DNA of 64,000 nucleotides from assembly GCA_029309925.1 (NCBI GenBank), contig JARKND010000001.1, forward strand, positions 2,790,001-2,854,000, given 5' to 3'. A model generated the notes under the pieces. That model did not search any database, was not told the origin of the DNA, and worked only from the letters and a program-made list of their open reading frames with translations. This document shows positions 20,453 to 30,100 of this stretch, one piece after another. Position numbers and translations under genes: made by a program. Origin of the DNA: Fulvivirgaceae bacterium JP3-4 (GTDB lineage Bacteria; Bacteroidota; Bacteroidia; Cytophagales; Cyclobacteriaceae). How positions within the stretch are numbered: the first letter of the stretch is position 1; the number at the start of each line of letters is the position of its first letter.

Positions 20453-22768
20453 TTAAAAATCTACGCGGTACACCAGCACCGGAATAATTCCCAGATGATA
20501 TTTACTAACTACTTTTGCCTGCACACGATCATAGTACTGATATGCTTCATTCTGCTGATTGGTCAGGTTCTGAATATCGATGGCGAAGGTACGGGTGTAT
20601 CCAGGTTTATTTTTCCTGAAACTCAGCCTGACGTCAAGCCGGAAATAATCAGGTAGCTGCATCGTATAAGGATCAGCTTCATTGTACACTGTCTCACCAG
20701 CAAGCACTGAGGAGCCCTGCGAAACCTCGCTCTCGCGCATTCCTCCGAGGTAAAGAATACGCGAGTTTAAACCTATCGTTCTGCGCTTCGAAACTTTTGT
20801 CCATTCCTTTCCGTGGATTGCACTGACGGTGTATTTGCCATTGAACCGCGAATCTCTCTCAATTCCATCGGCTGCGATGTACTTCGACTCATAATAACTT
20901 CCGCCAAAAAGAATATAATGCTTGTTAAAGAATTGTTTTTCGATAGTGACGTCAGCTCCATAGTTCGTCCCGGTTCCTTCGCTGATCAGGTCGTCAGGTG
21001 GCAAGCCTTCCAGAAAATTAATCGCTGAGAAAGGAGATGTCCGCGCAACCGGAACATCAAACAGGCGCTGATAATACAGCCCCGTGGTGAATTGAACATC
21101 GTTGACAAAAGTTTTCGTGTACGATGCATCGAATCGATGGGACTTTGTGAGTTCGAGATCGTTTACCACTGCATAGAACTGCGGCAGCTGCGTCTGACTT
21201 ACAAGCGCATAGGAAACCGAATAGGACGAAGTTGCATCCGCCTTGTAGGTGGCAGACGCACGCGGCTCAACTGCAGAAGTGGAATTGAAACTGTAGTTGA
21301 CATAACGCACTCCGGCATGAAGCGATAATGCATTTGTCACGTCCACTTTAAAACTTGTGTACGGCTGAAGCAATACACCATTGTTTCCGCCAGAGAGTGT
21401 TTGCTGAACCCCGTCAGGCGCGCCAAAAAAGTTGGTTACTTTAAGCGCATCGACAGTGTTGTCAATCAAGTTTGTGTTTACTCCAACTTCCCAGGCGATT
21501 TGTTTTGAGAGTGGTAGAGCATAGGAAAGCCGTCCGGAAATGAGTGCGTTCGACTGATCATAGTTGTCCGTGCGGACATACGCGCCTTGAAAAACCTGAT
21601 TTGGCGTTATCTCTCCTCTCCGTTCCTGCCCGGTAGCCGAGTATGCAAGCGCAGCAATAAATTTCCCGCGACCGAGGGGAAGATTCATATTTGCACCGAC
21701 TGCACCAGTGTTTGATTTGTAGTTGATATCGTACTGATCTTTTTCTTCTTCCCAGTCTTCAGGAGCTTTTGCTTTGAAATCATTTGTGCTTGCACCCCAG
21801 AAACCAAAAAGCGAAAAGACGAATCCCTTGCTCCCGCGATGATTGACGTGAAAGGATGCATCCTGAAAGGCAATGGATTCGTCACCGAAATCCACACCCA
21901 TTTTCGACAATAGACCCACCGTTGAGTAGCGATAATTGACAAGGAATGAAGTATTCTCCTTTGAGCCCACTGGTCCTTCTGCAGCCACATCCAATCCGAT
22001 GAGCGAGGCCTGCGCTGTAACTTCGAGCTTTTCCTTATTGCCTTCGCGCAGATTCATATCGATGATTCCGGCAAGAGCATTGCCGTATCCTGTAGGGAGT
22101 TGCCCCATGTAAAAGTCTGTGCGATCGAGCATTTGTGCACTCAGAATATTCACGCCTCCTCCATTCGCCATCGGTTTATCTGCAAATGTGCCAGCGTTAG
22201 AGAGGTGATTTGGATTGACGACATCAACACCGTTAACCTTCCACAACAATCCGTTCGGGGAATTTCCTCTGACGATAATTGAGTTGCCCTGATCGTTGCC
22301 AACGACAACACCCGGATAAGCAGTAACTACCCGCACCGGATCAAAAAAGTTTGCCGGTATTCTCAGCGTTTTTTCGATGGTGAGTGAGCGCTGGCCTGCC
22401 ATCTCTGTTGGGATGGTGGAACTCTGAATTTCGACTTCCTGCAGTTGCTGAACCGATTCGCGCATCGCAAGATTTACGGTTAGGTCTTTTCCCGCGATCG
22501 TGAGAATCTCCTGCACAAAGCTCTCGTATCCCGTGAATGATGCAATGAGTTTGTAGCGCCCAGCTCCGGTTTCGACAGCGAATTTTCCGATGTCATTTGT
22601 CTGGCCGGAGTAGGCATCGGTGCCGCCTTCAATACGAACGTTCACGCCCGGGATCGGAGTTCCTGTCGCGAAGTCGGTGATCCTGCCCTTCACAGTGGTT
22701 TTGACATCCTGCCCAAAGGCGATTGAAAAAAGCGCAAGCAGAAAAAATGTGCAAATGGTTCTTTTCAC
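20453..22768 (-). CDS. TonB-dependent outer membrane receptor
   Basis: 771 residues. A signal peptide (1-19, ending SIAFG) precedes a carboxypeptidase-regulatory-like domain (about 25-105, VKGRITDFATGTPIPGVNV), a plug domain (about 120-235, including SIIVRGNSPNGLLWKVNGVD) and a ~530-residue barrel ending in an aromatic residue (VYRVDF). No SusD-like partner lies next to it, so it is not a classic SusCD glycan importer; it may bind a metal complex, vitamin or other ligand. A hairpin just upstream (22795-22827) separates it from the preceding isomerase gene. The substrate is unknown. Confidence 0.88.
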   Translation of the reverse strand: MKRTICTFFLLALFSIAFGQDVKTTVKGRITDFATGTPIPGVNVRIEGGTDAYSGQTNDIGKFAVETGAGRYKLIASFTGYESFVQEILTIAGKDLTVNLAMRESVQQLQEVEIQSSTIPTEMAGQRSLTIEKTLRIPANFFDPVRVVTAYPGVVVGNDQGNSIIVRGNSPNGLLWKVNGVDVVNPNHLSNAGTFADKPMANGGGVNILSAQMLDRTDFYMGQLPTGYGNALAGIIDMNLREGNKEKLEVTAQASLIGLDVAAEGPVGSKENTSFLVNYRYSTVGLLSKMGVDFGDESIAFQDASFHVNHRGSKGFVFSLFGFWGASTNDFKAKAPEDWEEEKDQYDINYKSNTGAVGANMNLPLGRGKFIAALAYSATGQERRGEITPNQVFQGAYVRTDNYDQSNALISGRLSYALPLSKQIAWEVGVNTNLIDNTVDALKVTNFFGAPDGVQQTLSGGNNGVLLQPYTSFKVDVTNALSLHAGVRYVNYSFNSTSAVEPRASATYKADATSSYSVSYALVSQTQLPQFYAVVNDLELTKSHRFDASYTKTFVNDVQFTTGLYYQRLFDVPVARTSPFSAINFLEGLPPDDLISEGTGTNYGADVTIEKQFFNKHYILFGGSYYESKYIAADGIERDSRFNGKYTVSAIHGKEWTKVSKRRTIGLNSRILYLGGMRESEVSQGSSVLAGETVYNEADPYTMQLPDYFRLDVRLSFRKNKPGYTRTFAIDIQNLTNQQNEAYQYYDRVQAKVVSKYHLGIIPVLVYRVDF

Positions 22769-22794
22769 TGAATTGGATTAGGCTTCAAAAATAG

Positions 22795-22827
22795 CTGATG
22801 TCGGATGATTTTGTCACCCGACATCAG
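22795..22827 (-). terminator. Hairpin terminator after the 22846-23700 gene
   Basis: CTGATGTCGG at 22795-22804 and CCGACATCAG at 22818-22827 form a perfect 10-bp stem with a 13-base loop. On the minus strand it is followed by CTATTTTTG, a U-rich run. The same run reads TATTTTTG (22786-22793), a perfect -7 box, so the terminator tail could also serve the TonB receptor promoter, though no well-spaced TTG was found. Confidence 0.7.
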
Positions 22828-22845
22828 ATAAACTCACGATATTAA

Positions 22846-23700
22846 TTACAGAATGGTATTGAGGTATTTGATACTTGCACCAACACTGTCGATCGGTGCG
22901 CCCGGATACGTCTCCTGCTCGACATAAAAGTGTTTCATGCCGGACTTCTTCGCGTTAGCAAAGATCTTTTTCCAATCGATGGTGCCTGAGCCTACATTGG
23001 CATTCCGCATCTTGTCAGACTTATCCATATCCTTCACATGCCACTGTGTGAACCTGCCAGGATGTTTTTCAAAGTATTTGATCGGATCGTGGCCGGCATT
23101 CACCACCCAGAAGATATCCATTTCCATGTCAACCAGTTTCGGATCGAGTTCCTTCAGCATGACATCATAAGGAATCTGACCATCCAGTGTCTCGAACTCA
23201 AATGCATGGTTGTGGTAGCCGAACTTCATGCCGTTCTTTTTTGCAACCTCACCTGCCTTGTTCAGCGCAGCACAGACTTTTTTGTAGTCATCAATTGTTT
23301 TGCGGTCGCCTTCCTGAAGGTAGGGAACAACCAGGTAATCCTGACCGATGGATTTTGCATCGGTTACTGCTTTCTCCCAGCTGTCACTCTTCGCCTGGTC
23401 AAGCCCGTAGTGACCGCTGGTGACCTTCATGCCGAGGTCCTTAATGTATTTTCCAAAATCTGCGAATGGCATTCCGAAGATGCTGCCATCGCGGTAAGCG
23501 AAAGTCTCGAGCTTTTTATATCCGAAGTCAGCAACCTGCTTCAACACGCCTTTTGGGTCTTTGAAGATGGTGTCGCGAAGCGTATAGATCTGCAGACCAA
23601 CCTCTCCCTTCCCTTTTGCTGCTGCAGTTGCCAGCGATGGCAACGCGAGTAATCCTGCTGCCGCAACAGCGGAGGATTGAATGAACTCTCTTCTTTTCAT
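22846..23700 (-). CDS. Exported sugar phosphate isomerase/epimerase-like TIM-barrel protein
   Basis: 284 residues. A twin-arginine-like signal (MKRREFIQSSAVAAAGLLAL, then SLATAAA) shows export to the periplasm, probably folded. The mature part is a xylose-isomerase-like TIM barrel (AP endonuclease family 2 type): VGLQIYTLRD at the first strand, GYHNHAFEFE and MEMDIFWVVNAGHDP carry probable metal ligands, and FTQWHVKDMDK and HFYVEQETYPG follow. This group includes 3-keto-sugar and inosose isomerases or hydrolases; the present substrate is unknown. It is the downstream member of the oxidative sugar island and ends in a clear terminator. Confidence 0.85.
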   Translation of the reverse strand: MKRREFIQSSAVAAAGLLALPSLATAAAKGKGEVGLQIYTLRDTIFKDPKGVLKQVADFGYKKLETFAYRDGSIFGMPFADFGKYIKDLGMKVTSGHYGLDQAKSDSWEKAVTDAKSIGQDYLVVPYLQEGDRKTIDDYKKVCAALNKAGEVAKKNGMKFGYHNHAFEFETLDGQIPYDVMLKELDPKLVDMEMDIFWVVNAGHDPIKYFEKHPGRFTQWHVKDMDKSDKMRNANVGSGTIDWKKIFANAKKSGMKHFYVEQETYPGAPIDSVGASIKYLNTIL

Positions 23701-23763
23701 GTGTATTAGGTTTAAATGTTTGGGTACTCACTGAAATGCTGTCACCATTTCACAACCTCAATT

Positions 23764-26700
23764 TTATTTATTGCTCAATTTCGCGCCTCCGAAATAAAAC
23801 AGATTCTTGTCTCCGGCTTTATCATTCTTAAATACGAAGTACAGATCATGAACGCCCTGAACCTGCTTGAATGAAACCTTTTCCGAATTCATGTTTGGCT
23901 TGTCAAGCTTTGCGGTACCAAGCAGTTCGCCATCGGGTTTATCCAGCCGGACCTCAACACTGCCAGTCACCGAATCTCCAGGTCTTACAAACGCCATTAC
24001 ACTAACACTCTTCACACCGGTAAGATCAAGTTCCTTGTATGCAGCCCATGCATTGTGTTTTACATTGTCAAGTCCGGCCTGTCCGTTGAAGCGAAGTACG
24101 CGCGCTACATTTAATTGGCTTGCCTGATCTGCACCAAGGGTCGGGCCGCGTAACACTGCAGCGCCCTGGGCAGGGATAGATGGAACGTTCTCGCCACCCT
24201 TATCGAAATAACTTGCGGTGAGAATGTAAGCGCCATCCTCTTCTTTGCCTGGCGTAACGGTCGACACCAGCGGAAGCGACTTGTCAGTTTTTACCTGGTT
24301 GAGTGACAGAATGTAGTCAACCATTTTCTTCGCATCATCAACAGAGATCTGCGGATGCGCTGCCATTTCAGTTGTGCCCCATACGCCTGCACCGCCTTTG
24401 ATAATTTTTGCAGCGAGGTAATCGGTCGCGTCTTTCTGCTTCTCATATTTCGCTGCAACCTCTTTATAGCTTGGGCCCGCTGAACGCTGATCGATCAGGT
24501 GGCAAGACTTACAGTCGCTGTTGTCAATGAGCGCTTTGCCGGGAAGCTCTATGGTTGGCATTTGGTGACCCTGCGCTATCGCAGTCATATCAAAGCCTTT
24601 CAGGTAGTTGAATGTCACCTTCACATCCGATGCGGTGATCTTTCCATTTTCACTTGACCCGTCTTCTTTATCTGTTACGGTTACCTTGTATCCTACCGGA
24701 GCGCCAGGGAAGTAGAACGTTTTGTTCCCGCTCGTAAATTCAACTTTGACAGTTGGCTGTTCATTTCCTGCGATGATCTGAAGTTTCGCAGAATTGGAAC
24801 CTCCGTTCTTATCGGTAATTTTTAACTCAGGAGTATACACTCCTGCTTTGTCGAAGGTGACGGTGAAGGTGCCATCATTGGAAGTTTCCGTTTTTCCGTT
24901 GGCGATCAGTTCGTATTTCAATGCATCGCCATCAGGGTCCTGACTTCCTTCAGCTGTGAACTTGACAGTGAGCGGAACAGCTCCGTAAAACTTGTCGGCA
25001 GTGAGCATTGCAACGGGTGGTCTGTTGCCTCCGTTGTAATCGATCCGGACGAGACGCGCGTCAATGTTCTTCGCGAACCATTTTGTGCCATACTCGAGCA
25101 TGTACAATTTACCGTCAGGACCGTAAGCCATGTCCATGATATTGTTGAACTTTGTGCCCGCCATAAACGGTTCGATGTCCTTGATCGCACCGTCTTTATC
25201 GAGCGTCAGCAGGAACATGAAGTTCCGCATCCAGTCATAGATCATTACCTTACCATCGAAGTAGTCTGGGAATGCGCCTTCCATGCCTTTGTAATCTTCG
25301 CTGTAATAAATCGGCCCGGCCATAGCGTTGCGCCCGCCTTCCTTCATCATCGGGAAGTCATCATTCTTTGCATAGGGGTACCAGATGAACGCGTCAGATA
25401 CAGGAGGAAGCTCGCGCTTACCCGTGTTGTTTGGTGAGTCGTTGATCGGTGCTTTCGGATCCCACTTTGCCGAAACTTTCTTGCCTGCAAAATCATACTT
25501 CCCGTAAGCATAGTTGTTTCCAACGAAGTAAGGCCACCCGAAGAAGCCGGCCTTCTTTGCCTGGTTAAGCTCGTCATATCCGCGAGGGCCGCGAAGTGAA
25601 TCGTTGTTACCCGCGTCAGGCCCGACTTCACCCCAATAGAGATAGCCGGTTTTCTGATCGATCGAAATTCTGTAAGGGTTGCGATTTCCCATCACATAAA
25701 TTTCAGGCCTTGTCTTCTCCTCTCCTTTCGGGAACAGATTTCCTTCCGGGATGGTGTATGTTCCATCAGGTTCGGGATGAATGCGAAGAATTTTTCCACG
25801 CAAGTCGTTCGTATTGGCAGAAGATTTCTGCGCATCGAATGGAGAACGACCCGGACGCTCATCAGAAGGACTGAAACCGTCAGACTCAAAAGGACTGGTG
25901 TTATCGCCCGTGGAGATGAACAAATTCCCACCAGGACCAAACGCAAGCGACCCGCCTGTGTGGCAGCACGTCTCCCGTTGTGTCGGCACCTCAAGCATCT
26001 CCTTTTCGGAGCTCATGTCAATCTTGTCATCCTTAAATACAAACCGAGAAAGCACGTTTGCAGAACGCTCCGGATGTGAGTAAAAAATGTACAGGTAGTT
26101 ATTGTCTTTGAAGTTTGGATCGGAAGTGAGACCGATTACACCGTCTTCGAATTTCGTCCCTACTTTGAATGTGTTGATCACCTTCGTCTTATTATCCGAT
26201 GGCGTGTAAAGTTTCACATCACCTTTGCGCTCAACAAAAATAATCTTCCCGTCAGGGAGAATTGTCATCTCTGTCGGCTCGTCCAGATTAAAATCGAGAA
26301 CCGTTTTAGTAAATCGGTTTTCTTCAGGGATGCGCTTTGAAGTAGCCTTGCCATAGTCGAGCTTGTTGTCGCCCATAGCCCACTCGATGCCTTGCAGAAC
26401 ATGGTCAAGGAAAAGTGAATCCTTATAACTCTCCTTTGTATGTCCGAGACCCGTATAAAAAGACCTTCCGCCTTCAAATTCCTGGTACCACGCGATCGGA
26501 TGATTGTTGCCATTCTCGCCTCCCTGGTAAGAACTTTCCTCCAGGTTATAAATAACATTGATCTTGTCTGAAATCTTTTTATAGTTATACCACTCATCCG
26601 TTCGTGTCCATGTGTCGGGCAATGTGTTCGGACCGAAGGGGCGCACCTTCGTCAACTTTGCTTCCTGAATTTTCGGATGGCTCTTAAAATAAGCACCGAG

Positions 26701-27069
26701 AAGTTTTCCATACCAATGCCATTCATATTCTGTATCGGCTGCGGCATGAATCCCTACAAACCCACCACCGGCCTCGATGAATCGTTTGAAATCTGCCTGC
26801 TGGACAGGATTGAGGACGTCCATCGTTGTGCTGAGGAAAACGATAGCGCGGTATTTTTTAAGGTTGTCCTCTGTAAAAAGGCTTGCGTCCTCGGTGGTGT
26901 CCACCTCGAATTCATGCTGCTTACCAAGATCGATCAGCGCAAGCTTTCCATCCGGAATAGATTCATGCCGATAACCTTTTGTTTTTGAGAAAACGAGAAT
27001 GCGCTTTTTTTCTTTGCTGCATGAAAGCAGGAGGCAGAAAAGGAGGAAGATTGGAATGTAACGTCTCAT
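23764..27069 (-). CDS. Multidomain lipoprotein: ThuA, sugar-dehydrogenase propeller, PKD, cytochrome c, carbohydrate-binding domain
   Basis: 1101 residues anchored by a lipoprotein signal (IFLLFCLLLSC, Cys17). Domains in order: ThuA-like (about 22-245, ILVFSKTKGYRHESIPDGK), a glucose/sorbosone-dehydrogenase-type propeller (about 260-690, LTSDPNFKDNNYLYIFYSHP and GNRNPYRISIDQKTGYLYWG), a PKD domain (about 705-785), a short beta region, a class I cytochrome c (about 870-960, CKSCH with distal Met in WGTTEMAAHP) and a CBM6-like C-terminal domain (about 975-1101). It probably binds sugar polymers, oxidises a sugar and passes electrons to its own heme. The cytochrome segment closely resembles those of the next two genes upstream. 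The natural substrate is unknown. Confidence 0.86.
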   Translation of the reverse strand: MRRYIPIFLLFCLLLSCSKEKKRILVFSKTKGYRHESIPDGKLALIDLGKQHEFEVDTTEDASLFTEDNLKKYRAIVFLSTTMDVLNPVQQADFKRFIEAGGGFVGIHAAADTEYEWHWYGKLLGAYFKSHPKIQEAKLTKVRPFGPNTLPDTWTRTDEWYNYKKISDKINVIYNLEESSYQGGENGNNHPIAWYQEFEGGRSFYTGLGHTKESYKDSLFLDHVLQGIEWAMGDNKLDYGKATSKRIPEENRFTKTVLDFNLDEPTEMTILPDGKIIFVERKGDVKLYTPSDNKTKVINTFKVGTKFEDGVIGLTSDPNFKDNNYLYIFYSHPERSANVLSRFVFKDDKIDMSSEKEMLEVPTQRETCCHTGGSLAFGPGGNLFISTGDNTSPFESDGFSPSDERPGRSPFDAQKSSANTNDLRGKILRIHPEPDGTYTIPEGNLFPKGEEKTRPEIYVMGNRNPYRISIDQKTGYLYWGEVGPDAGNNDSLRGPRGYDELNQAKKAGFFGWPYFVGNNYAYGKYDFAGKKVSAKWDPKAPINDSPNNTGKRELPPVSDAFIWYPYAKNDDFPMMKEGGRNAMAGPIYYSEDYKGMEGAFPDYFDGKVMIYDWMRNFMFLLTLDKDGAIKDIEPFMAGTKFNNIMDMAYGPDGKLYMLEYGTKWFAKNIDARLVRIDYNGGNRPPVAMLTADKFYGAVPLTVKFTAEGSQDPDGDALKYELIANGKTETSNDGTFTVTFDKAGVYTPELKITDKNGGSNSAKLQIIAGNEQPTVKVEFTSGNKTFYFPGAPVGYKVTVTDKEDGSSENGKITASDVKVTFNYLKGFDMTAIAQGHQMPTIELPGKALIDNSDCKSCHLIDQRSAGPSYKEVAAKYEKQKDATDYLAAKIIKGGAGVWGTTEMAAHPQISVDDAKKMVDYILSLNQVKTDKSLPLVSTVTPGKEEDGAYILTASYFDKGGENVPSIPAQGAAVLRGPTLGADQASQLNVARVLRFNGQAGLDNVKHNAWAAYKELDLTGVKSVSVMAFVRPGDSVTGSVEVRLDKPDGELLGTAKLDKPNMNSEKVSFKQVQGVHDLYFVFKNDKAGDKNLFYFGGAKLSNK

Positions 27070-27085
27070 TGGTTGTAAAAAGAAA

Positions 27086-27108
27086 ATCCTGACCCAACAG
27101 GTCAGGAT
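27086..27108 (-). terminator. Rho-independent terminator after the 27115-30810 gene
   Basis: ATCCTGACC (27086-27094) and GGTCAGGAT (27100-27108) form a perfect 9-bp stem with a 5-base loop. On the minus strand it is followed by TTTCTTTTT. It separates the 27115-30810 transcript from the 1101-residue lipoprotein gene downstream, which must then have its own promoter or depend on read-through. Confidence 0.85.
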
Positions 27109-27114
27109 AGTTAG

Positions 27115-30100
27115 TTATTTTATTTCTCTGATCTTAATATTTCTGAATGACACCTGGTCGCCATGATCCTGCAAAGCGATTCTACCTTTTGTAGCTTTGC
27201 CGAAGTCAGGCATATCTTTAAACTTACTATTCTTCACCATGTCATCCCACTTTGCGTCATGCATGGTAAACTCAACAATCTTGTATCCATTGAGCCAGAA
27301 CTCGTAGTTGCCTTTGTTAGAAATGATTCGCGCCTGATTCCACTCACCGGGAGGATTCACCGCCACAAATTTGCTTTCGATCAGGTCGTACAGATCTCCT
27401 GCACGATGCTTTTCAATGCGTGCATCCGGATGACACGTGTTATCGAGCACCTGCATCTCCGGGCCTGTTTGCCACACGTAATCATACTTCGCATCTTCGA
27501 CCGCATTGAAAATAATACCACTGTTTCCACACTTCGAAATCTTCCACTCGATGGAGAATTCGTAGTTCTCATACTCATCAGTCGTAACGATGTCGCCTCC
27601 TCCAACGACCTGGCCATTGGCTTTTTTCGAATTATCGAAGCTGAGCATCCCATCTTTCACTTTCCATGCTGATCCGATCTTATCGGACTTGAAATTTCTC
27701 CAGCCCGTGGTGGTTTTGCCATCAAACAATAATTTCCAACCTGCGGCTTTTTCGCTTTCGCTGAGCACATTGGCAACCGGAGGTTTCACCGGATTCCTGA
27801 AGCCCGGCTCTGACGGAATTGCATTCAGCGTATACCACGCCTCGGTTGCCCAGAGATTTCTGTTTTCCTTGCTGACAAACAAACCCCTGAGATGAACATA
27901 CACCACGTGATTGGGCTGCATTCCCTGGATCTCAAGGAAAACTTTCTTGCGGTCATTTGAAATATTTACTGATTTTACGGTGAGCTGTTTTTCATCAAGC
28001 TTTGGTCCACCGTAATTTTCAGTCGGCTTATAATACCATTGACGGATCTCGTAATCGGAAACAGAGTTACCGAAGTTGTCAGCAATGGGTTCCGTCATTT
28101 CGATTTCCATTCCATTCGCTTTCGCGCGAACCGCAAGCATTTCAAAGGCAGGCTTTCCATTGTATTTCAGTTTCTGCAGGCCATACCACTTGCGGCCCGA
28201 GTGACTCCAGTTACCAGGATTTCCAATCATGCCCACATAAAGTGCATTATCAGGCCCCCACACTGCGCGGTTTACACCACCTTCAAGCCCCTGAGAGAAG
28301 CGGAACACTGCTCCCTGGTATTCACCGTTTACCTTCTCCATGAACACACGCTTTAATCCACCGTGTGTCACTTCACCGTGAAGCTGTTGCCCTTTGTATG
28401 GACCAACGTTGATGGGCACGGGTTGCCCCGGTGAGTTTCCAATTTCATCCTGCGGAAGCCATACTACCGGAAGTTTTTCTTTGAGATTTGCCGTTCCTTC
28501 AAAATCAACAGAGCGCGAACCATACCACGATCCCTTCGTGATGTGCAGCACTTTGCTTGACGGAAGCCAGTCTCCCTGGTTGTCGGTGATGAAGAGTTCG
28601 TTGTCAACACCGAGACCAATACCGTTCGGAGTGCGGAGTCCGCTAGCGATGAATTCAACCGTTCCATCCTTCTTCGAGATCTTGACGGCCTTTCCGCGAT
28701 CCGGAATTTGCGGTTTCGTACTCGCTCCACCTGGATTAATGGCAGTAGCCAGTGACGCGTAGAAATACCCGTCTTTATAAACAAGTCCGAAGGCGAACTC
28801 ATGGAAGTTTGCAGATACGCGCCAGTCATCACTCACGGTTTGATATTCATCGATGATGCCATCCTTGTCGTTATCAAGGAGGCGTGTGAGCTCCTGCTTC
28901 TGAAGAACATAGATCGTGTCGTTCACGACTTTAATTCCCAACGGCTCGGCAAGGCCCGATGCTATCCTTGTGATCTTGATCTTTGACGGGTTATTGCGCG
29001 TTACGCCTTCAAGACGATACACTGGTCCAACGGAATCCCATGTACAAACCAGGAGACTGCTGTCGGAAAGAAAATCCATTCCGCCAACTTTAGGTTCGAA
29101 GTTATCGGGCCGCGCCTGAAACAAATCGAATGATGGGTGTACACCAGCTTCATCTGTTTTATCTCCAGGAATGCTTTTCACAAGTTTGCTTAGCGGAACA
29201 TAAGGCACTGATTTTTTAAAGCTTGCCTTCGTATGGCCGAGCGCTTCAACAGGAATGACCGAGAATTTTCCATCACCATGTTTCGCCCACTGCAGTGAGA
29301 GTGCATAGCCTGCGAGTCCCTGATAGTAAATGATCTCGACCGGATGCTTCCCTTTTTTCAGGATCATTTCAGCATCACGTGGCTGAGGGCCGTGGAAACC
29401 ATCGTTGTCGATCTGCAGTTTTCCATCGATCCACATGCGGGACCCGTCATCGCTGATCAGGCGGATCACATAGTTATCTTCTTCCTCAATGTTCAAAAAT
29501 CCTTTAAAGTGCATCAGCACAGATTCATTGATCTCAGGATTGTTCTTAGTGAGCTCTACACTGAAGTGAACCCCAGGCGCAACAGCAGTATACATTGGAT
29601 CAAACTGCTTCGGCAACTGGTAAAAGTCCTGCGTAAAATTTTCAATCTTGTAAACGGATACAGCAAGACCCGGATAATCTTTATTTGCTTCCTCTTTTTC
29701 AAATTCGTTTTTCGAATCGAATGTGAAGCTGATCGGTTTTGTACCCGCGCTGAGATCATCAGTGTTTTCTGCCGTAGCAAGTTTCTCACCATCCAACGCC
29801 ATGATGTAATTGACCATCAACGTTGCATCGGATTCAGTAAGGTCAGGATGGGCCGTCATGGGAACTTCGCCCCACACTCCACTACCTCCTTTAATTACTT
29901 TACCAACGAGTTTTGACACGTTAGCTTCGGTGTAGTCATATTTCTTAGCAACATCAACGTAAGCCGGACCAACCGTTTTTACTTTTTCGTTGTGGCATGT
30001 TTTGCAATCGGAGCCATCAATGAGCTTAGCACCTTGTGCAAGCGCATCAACAGGTTGTTCTTCTTTCTTCTCATCCTCTTTCAGCGAATCGAAACCGGGA

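Noticed and set aside
20453-22768. SusC-type glycan importer
   Set aside because: There is no SusD partner and the barrel is shorter than the usual ~1000 residues of SusC.
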